Source: Tachypleus tridentatus
Taxonomy: Eukaryota > Arthropoda > Merostomata > Xiphosura > Limulidae
Assembly: GCF_004210375.1 (NCBI RefSeq)
Contig: NC_134827.1
Coordinates: 103,277,285 to 103,341,284, forward strand
Length of the DNA: 64,000 nucleotides
Direction: 5' to 3'
Shown: in pieces, positions 41,901 through 53,400 of the stretch
How the letters are laid out: each line of letters opens with the position of its first letter
How positions within the stretch are numbered: position 1 is the stretch's first letter
Translations under genes and position numbers: made by a program
Notes under the pieces: generated by a model
Databases searched by the model: none
What the model saw: the letters and a program-made list of their open reading frames with translations, nothing else
Told to the model about the DNA's origin: nothing

Positions 41901-42648
41901 AACTTAATTATCTACAAAAGCAAATCTAACAATGCCGCAAGTAAAAAAAGTTTGGGAGTGACGTTTGTTTATAGCAGTTGAGGTATGATCTAGTAGTAGC
42001 AGTGTTAATAATTATAAGTAAAGTTAATAAAAAATGTAATCCCTCTGATACATTCAGTAAGAAAAGTGCATTAATAATTAACAATTCCTCCCCAGATTGT
42101 GAAACATCCACCACCATTGCTGACAGCAACTCAACCTACAAGTAATCACCCTGTTATAAAACAGATATTTTCATTCTATTTATTTTGAATATCACACCAA
42201 GAAATCAGAAACTTCTATCCTATTGACTCCTTAGATAGTTTGTAAACTTTGATGAAATCAGCTCCTAAACCTTTTTCTCAAGAGAAAGTCAGTTAGAGAG
42301 ATCCTAACCCATACATATAAAAAAAATTATTCACCCTCTGGAACCATTCTAGAAATCTTGTATGAACCCCTCCAAATATCCGAGATAGCATCCAATGAGA
42401 CCTAAATACTGACTTGTATAGAGACAAGTACTAGTTCTGACTTGTAATCATTGTCTTACATACATTCTTTTAAAATTCTGTTATAATTACTGCTATCCAA
42501 TAGTAGTATTTTGATGGATTCTGTCCCCATCCATCATTATCTCAAGATACTTTTCTTCAGTCCTGTTACTGAGTAGGTTCTTAAGCACACATTAAACGCT
42601 ATTCAGATTATGGAATATTAAACGTATACCCAAATTATGTGTGGAGTC
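38932..42648 (-). other. 5' region of Abl up to the assembly gap
   Basis: Presumably the first large intron in view. No upstream Abl coding exon was recognised. It includes a short-SINE fragment (39693-39812) and a purine-rich stretch on the given strand at about 41010-41520. Frames at 40698-40955 and 41926-42129 (minus) show no domain. Confidence 0.55.
39693..39812 (-). repeat. Second short SINE family, minus copy
   Basis: In the given strand it reads CTTATAGCAAAGCCACATCG, GCTATCTGCTGTTGACCC, GGGGAATCGAGACC, then TGTAAATCCGTGAGCGTACC and ACTGTACTAGCGGGAGG. This is the reverse of the family seen at 11388 and 52435. Confidence 0.7.
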
Positions 42649-43148
42649 NNNNNNNNNNNNNNNNNNNNNNNNNNNNNNNNNNNNNNNNNNNNNNNNNNNN
42701 NNNNNNNNNNNNNNNNNNNNNNNNNNNNNNNNNNNNNNNNNNNNNNNNNNNNNNNNNNNNNNNNNNNNNNNNNNNNNNNNNNNNNNNNNNNNNNNNNNNN
42801 NNNNNNNNNNNNNNNNNNNNNNNNNNNNNNNNNNNNNNNNNNNNNNNNNNNNNNNNNNNNNNNNNNNNNNNNNNNNNNNNNNNNNNNNNNNNNNNNNNNN
42901 NNNNNNNNNNNNNNNNNNNNNNNNNNNNNNNNNNNNNNNNNNNNNNNNNNNNNNNNNNNNNNNNNNNNNNNNNNNNNNNNNNNNNNNNNNNNNNNNNNNN
43001 NNNNNNNNNNNNNNNNNNNNNNNNNNNNNNNNNNNNNNNNNNNNNNNNNNNNNNNNNNNNNNNNNNNNNNNNNNNNNNNNNNNNNNNNNNNNNNNNNNNN
43101 NNNNNNNNNNNNNNNNNNNNNNNNNNNNNNNNNNNNNNNNNNNNNNNN
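42649..43148. other. Assembly gap of exactly 500 N
   Basis: A run of N from 42649 to 43148. The round length suggests a placeholder of unknown true size. It removes the upstream part of a Penelope-like element. Confidence 0.99.
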
Positions 43149-43336
43149 ACATAAAGTCACCTTCACACGTTTTGAACACTGCAAGTCAAATAAACACAAC
43201 ATAACCATAGAAAACACTCAAATATTAAATAAAGAAACAAACATAAACAAACGTAAAATTAAAGAAGCCTTACTTATACAACAACTTAAACCCAAAATAA
43301 ACCAATATAAAGGAACGCCTTTATACCTATATTAAT
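43149..43336 (+). mobile_element. Penelope-like element, C-terminal end of GIY-YIG endonuclease
   Basis: The open frame leaving the gap reads HKVTFTRFEHCKSNKHN, then TQILNKETNINKRKIKEALL, then IQQLKPKINQYKGTPLY and a TAT-TAA stop at about 43336. The H, ...E-T-N...KRKIKEA...I..LKP.IN pattern is typical of the end of the GIY-YIG nuclease domain of Penelope-like retroelements, which prime reverse transcription at telomeric or nicked ends (family knowledge). The reverse transcriptase and the GIY-YIG catalytic residues would lie in the gap. The product is partial. Confidence 0.75.
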
Positions 43337-43429
43337 ATAATAAATTATATATTCAAACATCTAATACCGCCCTCTACATTTCGACACACAGTTACACAAC
43401 CCCTTTCAAACATGTGGTCAGCTTCGGTC

Positions 43430-43545
43430 AGTTACCTCTTTCTTTGTGAACCTGACGATGACCGAAGAAAGTCGAAACGTTGTTCGCTCTTCTATGTAAA
43501 GTGTTTTCTCAGCCCAAACGAGCCGTTTTTTGCATATAAATTTCT
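43430..43545 (+). mobile_element. 3' flank of the Penelope-like element with hammerhead-like motif
   Basis: About 115 bases after the coding end, CTGACGA (43452-43458), a short GAC/GTC stem (43460-43462 with 43471-43473) and GAAAC (43474-43478) follow in order, then GTTGTTCGC and CCCAAACGAGCCG. Penelope-like elements are known to carry hammerhead ribozymes in their terminal repeats. The CTGANGA and GAAA boxes fit that core. I could not identify a convincing stem III or cleavage triplet, so it may be inactive or only similar. Confidence 0.55.
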
Positions 43546-43549
43546 GGTT

Positions 43550-45984
43550 ACCTCCTCTGGGATCTAAACATCCACCCACATGTTTGCTGTGCGTGGGGAC
43601 CCATGAAGGGGAGGAGAGGATCCTGGTGATTGAGGGGTCCAACCCCAACACACCACTTTGGTCTTGAATTCCTGCAGCCGGGCGGCCTTTAGGTGGCCCC
43701 CTCTTGGGTCATTTGGCTGGTCCACTTGGGCTAGAGTCAACCAAGTACCAGTGTTGGAAGTTCTCAACGGGAGTTGTGGACATTGTGTCTGATGCTGGTG
43801 TTTGGGTATAGTGCTAATGAAACTCTGGTGTTGCTGCAATGTTCTTGCATGACATTGTAGTGCGTCCTCTTGTAGGGCTCTATGGTGGGTTGGGTCAGTG
43901 GGTACCGAAATTATCCTTTTTTCCTATGGATCCTCCTACAAAAAATTTAAATAAAATAGTGAAAAAACAGTCAATAGGTAAGCGACCACGTCTTGAAGAC
44001 TCTGAGCAGCAATCTTCAACATCTGTAACACACGTACCTCATTTTCTTATATTACATTCTCTTTCAGACAAACCTTTAGGGCAAATGTCCCCGTTTTTTA
44101 TTCAGAAGGGACTAGAGGGACTTGCTGGCTCTCCAAAGTCGGTAAAGAAGCTTCAATCTGGAGACATTTGGTGAAACATCCACATCCCAACAGAGTAAAC
44201 TTCTCTTGAATTCAAAGGCAATTGGGGATGTACCTATTGAGGTTACACCTCATGCTTCTTTGAATTCATCACGAGGAGTTATTTTTGAGAGGGATTTGAA
44301 GAACGTCCCGAAGTCAGAGATTCTCGCTGGTTTCTCCACTCAAGGAGTTTCTGCAGTGAGGCGCATCTCCACTCGCAAAGATGGAATTATGATGCTGACC
44401 AATATCCTCATTTTGACATTTACATCACCACGTGTACCTGCCACCATCAAGGCAGGTAATCTAAATTGCTGGGTACGGCCGTATCTTCCAAACCCTCTCT
44501 GATGTTACCAATGTCAGAGGTTCAGCCACTGACATGTGCTCATTGTGGTGGCAAGGACCATGATGCTTATGAGTGTGACACGGACCCACATTGTGTCAAC
44601 TGTAATGGTTCTCACCCTTCCTACTTTTGTTCTTGCCCAAAATGGTTGGAGGAGAAAGAAGTGCAGCTTTTGAAAACGACTTATAACATTAGTTATCCCG
44701 AGGTTCGGAAATTGCTGTCCACCGCTTCATCTTGGACATATGCTGCTGCAATTCATTCCACAACTACAGTGGGAGTGCAGACAGATCTCTCTGTACCTCC
44801 AAGAGAATCGTTTTCAAAACAAATGAAAAGCCTTTTGATCTCCATGGTTAAAAAGATTGATGAATCAACTTCTACACCCATCTCTGTTCCTCCCATACAT
44901 TCCAACAAACCCCAAGATCCACATCCTTTTGGTTTCAAATACAGGCATTTCTTCAGATACATCTTTTCCTCCTACCCCAAGATGCATAACAATCATTTGT
45001 TTGCATCCTCATTCACTAGAATCCTCTTCCAACAACAAATACCTGCCCAATTGACCCAGGGCAGGATCCATGGAGGTTGATAGACCTCCTCCAAATATGG
45101 ACACTAAGGAAAAAAGACATTGTCGTAAACAGAAGGATCCTCCAGCCACTTCTCCTACCCGTCATTAAAAATGGCCACCTTGATACAATGGAATTGTCGA
45201 GGTTTTTTACGTTCTAATCTGGATGACATCAAAACACTGATTGCTTCCTACCATCCTGTATGTCTTTCCTTACAAGAAACATTTCTAAAACCTGCCGATA
45301 CAGTCACCTTTTGGCAGTTTACTCTGTACAGAAATGATGGGCTGTGTGATGGACAAGTGATGGAGGCTGTAGACATTTGTGTTATCTTGGGTCATACCAT
45401 CACTGTTTGTTCTCTCTACCTTTCCCATGGAGAGACATATGATCAATCATACCTTGATGCTCTCTGCTCTCGTTGAACAGTTGCCGTCTCCCTTTCTAAT
45501 CCTGGGGGACTTTAATGGACATCATCCCCTCTGGGGAAGTACTGTTATTGATCGGAGGGGTCGCTCTGTGGAGCATATGCTCTCTGATCACAATCTTTCT
45601 CTTTTCAATGCTGGTTATTCCACTTATTTTCATGCACCTAGTCAGTCCTTTACTGCTATTGATCTCTCGGTTTGCTCCCCTTCATTATTCTCCCATTTTT
45701 CATGGAGGGTTGACAATAATCCGTGAGGCAGTGATCATTTTCCTATACTTTTGAAAGAGTCTGGCCCGTGGTTGATGCCACCTTACCTGCGTGCCTCAGT
45801 GGAAGCTGGATCAGGCAGACTGGTACACTTTCAATGCTCTTGCAGAACTTGATCCTGCCATCAATAGACGACTGTGTGGCAGAGGTAACTGACTATTATA
45901 CAAGCAGCTGCTCAGTGTATTCCTAAAAACTCAACACATTTCTACGATATCCTTTGCTCTGGTAACATATTGCTGGAACCATCC
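43550..45984 (+). mobile_element. I-clade-like LINE, copy 1: 5' UTR, ORF1, endonuclease
   Basis: After a GC-richer 5' leader, ORF1 begins at about 43839 and is broken by frameshifts near 44170 and 44500. Segments read RGVIFERDLKNVPKSEILAG, VRRISTRKDG, KAGNLNCWVRPYLPNPL, then CCHC-type knuckles CAHCGGKDHDAYEC and CVNCNGSHPSYFCSC. The first knuckle is destroyed by a frameshift. ORF2 starts at 45171 (MATLIQWNCRGF) with AP-endonuclease motifs QETF, GDFNGHHPLWGS and, after a stop, SDHFPI. It breaks off near 45985 before any reverse transcriptase motif. Not functional. Confidence 0.85.
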
Positions 45985-48155
45985 ATATGTAAACACAGTG
46001 AACTCCTCTTCCAATCAAAGGTGATTGGGGATATACCTATTGAGGTTACATCTCATGCTACTTTGAATTCATCACGAGGAGTTATTGTTGAGACGGATTT
46101 GAAGAACATCCCCGAGTCAGAGATTCTTGCTGGTTTCTCCACTTAAGGAGTTTCTGTAGTGAGGCGTATCTTCACTCGCAAAGATGGAGTTACTTTGCAG
46201 ACCAGTATCCTCGTTTTGACATTTACATCACCACATCCACCTGCCACCATCAAGGCAGGTTATCTTAATTGTAGGTTACAGCCGTATATTTCAAACCCTC
46301 TGCAATGTTTCCAGTGTCAGAGATTCGGTCACTCAAGGATGTCATGTTGTGCTTCCCTGACATGCGCGCGTTGTGGTGGCAAGAACCATGATGCTTATGA
46401 GTATGAAACTGACCTACATTGTGTCAATTGCAATGGCTCTCATCCGTCCAACTTTCGTTCTTGCCCTAAATGGTTGGAAGAAAAAGATGCAGCGTTTGAA
46501 AACGATTCATAACATTACTTATCCTGAGGCTCGAAAATTGCTGTCCACTGCTTCATCTTGGACATGTGCTGCTACACTTCATTTCACTACTACAGTGGGA
46601 GTGCAGACAGATCTCTCTGTACCTCCAAGAGAATTGTTCTCAAAACAAATGAAAAGCCTTTTGACCTCCATGGTTAAAAAAGTTCATGAATCAATTTCAA
46701 CACCCATCTCTGTCCCTTCTACGAGTCAAATGTACAAGAGCACTGAACATCCTCCATGTCCTCTACCACCACTTGGGGAACAGATAGATGTTCTATGCTA
46801 AAGATATATTGTGCTTTTATTCGATCGAAACTGGACTCTGGATCACTGGTCTATGGCCTTGCCAGGCCCTCGGCCTTAAAGATGCTGGACCCCATTCATC
46901 ATCAAGAACTTCGGCTCTGCAATGGGGCTTTCCGCACCTCCCCAGTTCAGAACTTATACATAGAGTCTTATGAACCTTCTTTGCACCTTTGCCGTTTGCA
47001 CCTGTCTTTACTATATGCTTCGAAACTTCGTTCCTTATCACAGCATCCCACCTGGGGTTGTGTTTTCCTTCCTTGGTTGGCCATACGTTTTCAGAACAGA
47101 TGATCTGCCATTGCTCCTTTTGGCTTTCATATCCAGGCACAGATGGATGAATTGGGTCTGTCCTTGGATAATATTGCAGTATCCACTGGTCAGCCCATCC
47201 CACCATGGTTTATTTCAGTCCCCAAATGTCACCTTTCTTTAAGTCATCTGAGAAAAGTAGATACTCCCGATTGGAAGTATCGTCTTTTATTAATTGAACA
47301 TCTTTCGAACAATTTTTCCATTCCTGTTTATATGGGTTGTTCAAAATCATGTGACTCTGTGATCTCTGTAATGGTTTGTTGTGGTTCGGTGGTTGCGCGC
47401 AAAATCCCCTCTACAGCTTTTGTGTTCACTGCTGAACTGTACACCATATCTCTTGCCCTGGATCATGTTGAAGCTAAGCAGTACTCCAACTGCACTATTT
47501 ATACTGACTCCCTTAGTTCTCTACTGGCCCTGGAATCGCTTCACATTGGCTCACATCCTGTTCTCACTGATATTCAAAACCGACTGGCCCATTTCTCATT
47601 AACAGGTACTTCTATCCAGTTTTTCTGGATACCAGGCCATGTTGGTATTCGCGGGAACGAGCTTGCAGACACGGCAGCTAAATCTATCTGCTCTGGCACT
47701 ATCACCCCTGTGCCTATTCCGTACATGGACTATGGTCCTGTATTCAAGGCTCAGCTCCGTGCCAGCTGGCAGTCCACTTGGAGTGAGCAACGCGACAACA
47801 AGCTCTTCCAAATAAAACCCTATATTGGGCTTTGGCCATCTAGCTTCCGTAAGGTTCAGAAGGAGGAAGTTGTTTTAACTAAACTACACATTGGTCACAG
47901 TTTTTAACTCATCATTTTCTTTTATCTGGAACTGATGCACCAGTGTGTAGTTTGTGTAAGACTCGGGTCACAATAAGCCACATTTTACTGTCTTGCCATT
48001 GTTACGACTCTCAAAGACAACACTATTTTAAACATGTTCTGTCCCAATATTTGTCTGTAACATTGGACAGTGTTATTGGTGACGGTGACACTGTCCACCT
48101 TGATAAAGTTTTTAGTTTTTTAATAGCCATTAATCTTTTTAACCTGATTTAAGTG
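45985..48155 (+). mobile_element. I-clade-like LINE, copy 2: ORF1 fused by deletion to RNase H end
   Basis: It starts inside ORF1 (VIGDIPIEVTSHATLNSSRG) with an in-frame stop near 46144. It then shows three knuckles (CFQCQRFGHSRMSC, CARCGGKNHDAYEY with a lost Cys, CVNCNGSHPSNFRSC). Near 46750 it jumps to the end of ORF2 (TTWGTDRCSMLKIYCAF), so the endonuclease and the reverse transcriptase core are deleted. RNase H follows: the first catalytic Asp motif reads YMGCSKSCDS (Asp lost), then FTAELYTISLALD, YTDSLSSLLALES, WIPGHVGIRGNELADTAAK, and a terminal CSLCKTRVTISHILLSC knuckle. The RNase H domain together with the CCHC ORF1 is the reason for the I-clade call. Confidence 0.85.
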
Positions 48156-49072
48156 TTTGATATTTATTCATTACACCTTTTTAATTGTGGTTCCCTTTTA
48201 AGAGTCTTAATCTCTCTAGTTCGATTTGAAATTGGACAATGGCCAGAATGTTAAATAACTCGACATCAGGACTGGAAAGGCCAACTTCAGGTGACTAACG
48301 CTGCTGTTTGAACTACCCATTAGTCATTTTGGCGAGTTGTTATTACAATTTTGCTGCATGTCTTTTAACACTTTTATTACTTTACCCTTTGGTACTGGCC
48401 ATAATGACATAACCCGGAACCAAGACTGGAAAGACCAACTTCAGGTGACTGACGGTGGTTCTTGTACTTACCTGTTAGTCTTTCTGGTGGGTTATGATCA
48501 TTACCATTATGCTCCAGAAAGTCCTTTACAACTTTATAGACTGGATGTCAACATCAGTTTTATGCCATTTTATGTTTTTAATTGCTGTTTTGTTTTTACC
48601 TTCATTTCCTTTTATGAATTTTACTACATTTACTTTACTTTTACCTTTTTACCGGACATTTGACTAATTATTATTACGATTTTGGTACATGTCTTTTAAA
48701 ACTTTTATTACTTTACCTTTTGATAATGGCTGTTATGACACATAACCCAGAACCAGGACTAGAAAGGCCAACTTCAGGTGACTGACGGTGGTTCTTGTAC
48801 TTACCTGTTTGTCGTCCTGGCAGGTTATGATCATTACCATTATGCTAGAGAAAGTCCTTTACAACTTCTCTTACTCTGCTTTCTCTCTTAACATTGTAGA
48901 CTAGGTGTCAACATTGGTTTTATGCTTTTTCTGTTTTTCAGTGATGTTTTGTTTTACCTTCATTCCCTTTTATGTATTTTACTACATTTAATTTGTTTTT
49001 ACCTTTTTACCGGACGTTTGACGCAGATAGCCGAGCTGCATTGTGCCATAAAACAATAAATCAACCAACCAA
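48156..49072 (+). mobile_element. LINE 3' UTR with internal repeats and tail
   Basis: The block GGACTGGAAAGGCCAACTTC-AGGTGACT recurs with CCAACT at about 48281, 48435 and 48768, accompanied by TTTTATTACTTTACC and TATGATCATTACCATTATGC copies. The element ends CAGATAGCCGAGCTGCATTG then AATAAATCAACCAACCAACC, a short-motif tail as in I and Jockey-type LINEs. Confidence 0.75.
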
Positions 49073-49914
49073 CCAAAAGACTGCCAAATTTTGTGAAGAT
49101 AGACACTATATTGAAAGTCAGAAGTATTAAATCTATAGAGACTTTAAAAGAGTACAAAGAGGTCACATGGTCAGTCAAATTGACCAAACCCGTGTTGAGA
49201 GAGTTAAAGAAAAAATGAAAATGGTCATTGAAAAGGAAATATGGATTAACTAAAGGTACCAGGATCGTTGAGAAAGAGACATTCAAGTTTCACCATATCT
49301 GTTGTAAGCAGAGTGCAGCATCTTGTAACAGGTTATAACCTGTGAATACAATGTTAAGTGATAAAAGTTATTCACTTGTCCCACCAATAATATGAACCTT
49401 ATTAAAAAGGGTCACAAGCTGCTTTCATCAACCAGTTTTTGGGATTTGAGTACCTATGGATTACTGTGAGATTACTTTTTGGAACAGACACTAGGACATT
49501 GCTGTCTACTTATGGATTATGGAAAGACTAAAGGGAGGAGTGGCACTGATAGTCTTGTGATGGAGACACTTGTAATAGGGAATTATGATACAACCATCAG
49601 ATAGAATATAACCAGACATGGAGATAAGGATTGTAACAACATGGTGAGGGGCTGAAATTATTTTAATATAAGGTACTCAGCCTATGTACATCTTCAAATT
49701 TAACTACAGTTGCAATCAGCATATTGAAAGCTGTCGTGTTGAAAGAAAGTAAGCTTGACTTAAATTTTCAGTTTCATCCTCAAGTATCTGCACAGGAACT
49801 GAGAACGTTTTCATGATAACTACTGTCACTCATAACCCTTTCAACATAGCCCATGAAGACAAATTTAAATGTTTCACATCATATTCTAAAATCATTTTGT
49901 TTAACTCTATCCAG
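49073..49914. other. Spacer with a shared interspersed repeat
   Basis: Copy 2 of the repeat at 28130 lies at about 49157-49215. No coding exon was recognised. The 95-codon minus frame at 48999-49286 is LINE-tail derived. Confidence 0.5.
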
Positions 49915-50195
49915 CCTGGCATGATCTGATGGTTAGGGTGCTTGGCTTGCAATTCACAGGTTGCAGGTTTGAATCCCCACTACATCAAACCTGCATGATC
50001 TTCCAGCCATGGGAACATTGTATTGCAACAGTCAATCCCACTGTTTGTTGCTAAGAGTAGCCTAACAGCTTGTGGTGGGTGATGTTTACTAACTCCCTTC
50101 CATCTAGTCTATCACTGCTAAATTTGGAACAACTATTGCCAAATAGCCTTCATGAAGGTTTGCACAAACTTCAGACAATCAATCTTAAGCAACTA
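49915..50195 (+). repeat. tRNA-derived SINE, diverged
   Basis: Head CAGCCTGGCATGATCTGATG, box-B-like GCAGGTTTGAATCCCCAC, body GTCAATCCCACTGTTTGTTG, tail GGTTTGCACAAACTTCAGAC. Confidence 0.85.
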
Positions 50196-50328
50196 TTTTC
50201 TTAATCCATTCATGATTTTAGGCTTAGCTGCAATTGTTTTAGCATTTTTTTTTTCCTCCACTATTAAATTTGGTATTTTTGACCTCTTTGCAACTATGTT
50301 TAAAATATTTTTTGACAACCATCTCTAG

Positions 50329-50490
50329 CCATAGACGTGGTTTCTTCAAAGTCCTGGATCGTAAATGAGCCGCAGGTTGTGAAAACACAAGAAGATGCTG
50401 GTCTCGAGGTTGGATTGGAAGCTTATGTTGTTTCTAAAGCTTTGCTAAATACCACGGGAGTAAATATTACAATATCGTCTGCACAATCAG
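50329..50490 (+). CDS. Receptor exon A (first ectodomain part)
   Basis: Acceptor CATCTCTAG|CC, donor TCAG|GTAAGA. Reads IDVVSSKSWIVNEPQVVKTQ, EDAGLEVGLEAYVVSKALLN and TTGVNITISSAQS. Phase 1 at the 3' end. Confidence 0.75.
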
Positions 50491-53400
50491 GTAAGAAATA
50501 TTACATGATCTGTGGTGAGAAATGAACAATTGTTGTATGTGTTGACACTTTGTATAAACACCTTACTGTTCGACATTGAAATGATATACAACTGAGACTC
50601 TGTACTGATGAAGATATATACTTAGTGTTAATTGATGAAGTATTGGGTTCTGATGTAAAGAAACTGATTAAATCAGTTTTAATGTGTTGTATTAAAACTA
50701 TTAGGTTGAGGAATAATTCGTGAGCGTTTTTAAATAATTTCATTCAAGCATTACATGCAAGACTATACAATACTTCAATGCATGAACACATTACACCCAA
50801 AACATTTATTATGATACTTTATTTCATGTAATACCTAGGTATATAGTATGCATCGTTTTAAACGAAATTGCCAGAAATTAAATGCGAAAAGCAGATGGTG
50901 TCGAAAATGCTCGATCTTGTCCACTTGACATTCCATTTAATGAGCTGAAAATGAAAGCAAAAATTAAAGACATGTGAAAATCAAACACACCATCTATTAG
51001 AGCAAAAAATTATCTACCAAATGACATGAAATATTTTGTGAAAGCGTTTCATTTATGAATATATTTTGTTAACTTGAAAAAACGCTCACGAATTATTCCT
51101 CAACCCAATATATAAAATTAATACAGGAACCATGATTTGGTAAACAAACAAATCTTTTATTATAATTATGAAAATTAGTACTTTGTAAAATGAAAGCCAA
51201 TGATACAAGGTCAATGAAGTTCAAGTAACAATGACACAAATTTCGAGACGTGTGCTTTCTTTTGTTTTCCTCTCTCTAATTAGAGCTACAGTGTATGTAT
51301 ATTTCTTTTTTCTTTCCAACATTATTGCAATGGACAAAGTTAAAGTAAGAAACTTTTCTCTTTGCTAACATTCACTGTATGAATTGTAAGATGTTTCTAT
51401 ATGTTTAAGTGTTTATTGAAGGTATTAGTTATGATTTTGCTAGAAATCAGTTGTTTTGTTTTTGTGTGTGTGTGGGTGTGTATGTGAAGTTATGTCATTT
51501 CCTATGTGATATATAGGAAAGACACGAGTCAGAAGTCTTATTGATGTAACTGTGTAGTAGTCATGTGTGAACCATAATGTTGCAGCTGGTGCTTATGAAA
51601 TCAGATTACATTCATGTTTTTATCCTAAGCTTTTAATATTCTTCATTGTTTTTAGTTGGTAACATGTCTTAGTGGTAGGTTGTGTTTGTTAATCACCAAG
51701 TTCTTAGAACTAGTCAGTTTTTGGTCATCTCTTGTGCTATTTGTGTTTATTGAGATGTACATTGTATGCTTAAGTAATCTTAACTTCACAGTGGATATCA
51801 ATAACATTTTTGTTAATTACACTATGTAACAAAATTATTACTTTTTCTTGTTCCTGGACAGAAAGTGTTATTTCCCAATTGCTTACGCCTAATGTAAATG
51901 GAAAAGACCTATTTTTCTCTTCAAACTTTTGCTTTTGTGACCTGGGAGTGTATAACGAAAACATGATGGTAGACTATATTTGGGTGCTGATATGTGAAAG
52001 TGATTTACATTACAGTCGCAATTCTTGAAAAACTACCCACTTATAAACATTTGTGTGTAACTTTAGTATAAATACATGTAAATCTTTATTCATATGTTGT
52101 TTTATTCAGACCTTATGAAAATGTGCAAATTTGCCTGTTTTTACATAGAAAATAGGTTAATTTCTAAATTTCATTATCCAGGTCACAAAATCAAAGTTGG
52201 AAGGGAATAATGGCTATTTTCTGTACTTTTACAACACAAACAGTTAAGAAATAACACATACTATCCAGGAACACAACTTGTGTTTCATAGTGTTATTCAT
52301 GTTTGTTAAACATGTTTTACACACTTCACTACAATTCTTTTGTTTCCACTGGTGAAATAAAAATAACACTTGAGATTAAAATATCAAAACTTATAAAAAA
52401 AAAAAAAGTGTCCTAATGGGACAGTGCTTTTTTCTTTTGTATTTACAACTCTAAAATCAGGGGTTCAATACCCTTCAGTGGACACAGCAGATAGCCTTAT
52501 GTGGCTTTGAGATGAGAAAACAATCAATTTCAATTTCCAGTTGTCCAGTCTTGTAAACCGTAGTTCTTTGAAATGAACACATACACCCACAAGCACTTGT
52601 GTTTCAACAGATGCATTTTTTTCCCCAGATGTCAAAGGATTCCTTATTTTAATGCAACAAAAATCAACTAATTACACCAGTATGAGGATATTTGACTTCA
52701 GGAACACTACTGTCAGAGGCAAGGTAAGACAGTTCTCAGGAACACTACTGTCAGAGGCAAGGTAAGACAGTTCTCAGGAACACTACTGTTTGAGGTGGGC
52801 TAGGTAAGTAAAACTGTCTAAAACTGCACAGAGAACAAGATTTGTAATTCCTGAAATATCCATGTGTGGAAAAACACGAGCAAATATGAAATATGACATC
52901 TGGAGGTAAAACAATAAGTCTTTTTCTCTTATTGCAGAAATGCTGTAATCAGGCGTTTAAACCTATTTATAAAAAAACAACACATTTTTATATTTGACTA
53001 GAAAGCTTACTTCATTGCTCTATAAACTTTTTAAAATTGTTTTTATCAACATTACAAAGACTAAGAATTAATTAATTAATGATGTCTTAAAGAGTAATGC
53101 TACACACAGTTATTTGTCCTTATACAGTAGTAACAGTAAGTAAATATATTTTTGTTACTGTTAGAAGGTTTTTTTAAATTCTGTCATTGACTTACATTAT
53201 GAGACAAGTTTAACTTCACTTCCTGTGTTGTAAGTTCCTTATAGGCTAACAAATGTTATACAAGAAGGTGTGCACAGTAGAAACTGATGTACATTTTTGT
53301 TTGTTATTATATATTTGTTAACTTTAAAAAAACACAACAGTATATCCTGTTTTATTGCACTTAATAGGAGTTATCATTACACTGCCATTACTACTAATAC

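Larger units (their letters stand above)
50491..52628 (+). other. Receptor intron (2.1 kb)
   Basis: AT-rich, with a GT-rich run at about 51461-51486 and a second-family SINE piece at 52435-52530. A segment near 50690-50745 (TTAGGTTGAGGAATAATTCG) recurs inverted near 51085-51110 (CGAATTATTCCTCAACCCAA), bracketing about 400 bases. This may mark a small inverted-repeat element. Confidence 0.6.

Noticed and set aside
42592-43217. Frames of 170-230 codons crossing the gap
   Set aside because: Mostly translated N; only the 43149-43336 end has support, as a Penelope-like fragment.
46817-47206. 129-codon minus-strand frame in the LINE
   Set aside because: Antisense of the ORF2 remnant.
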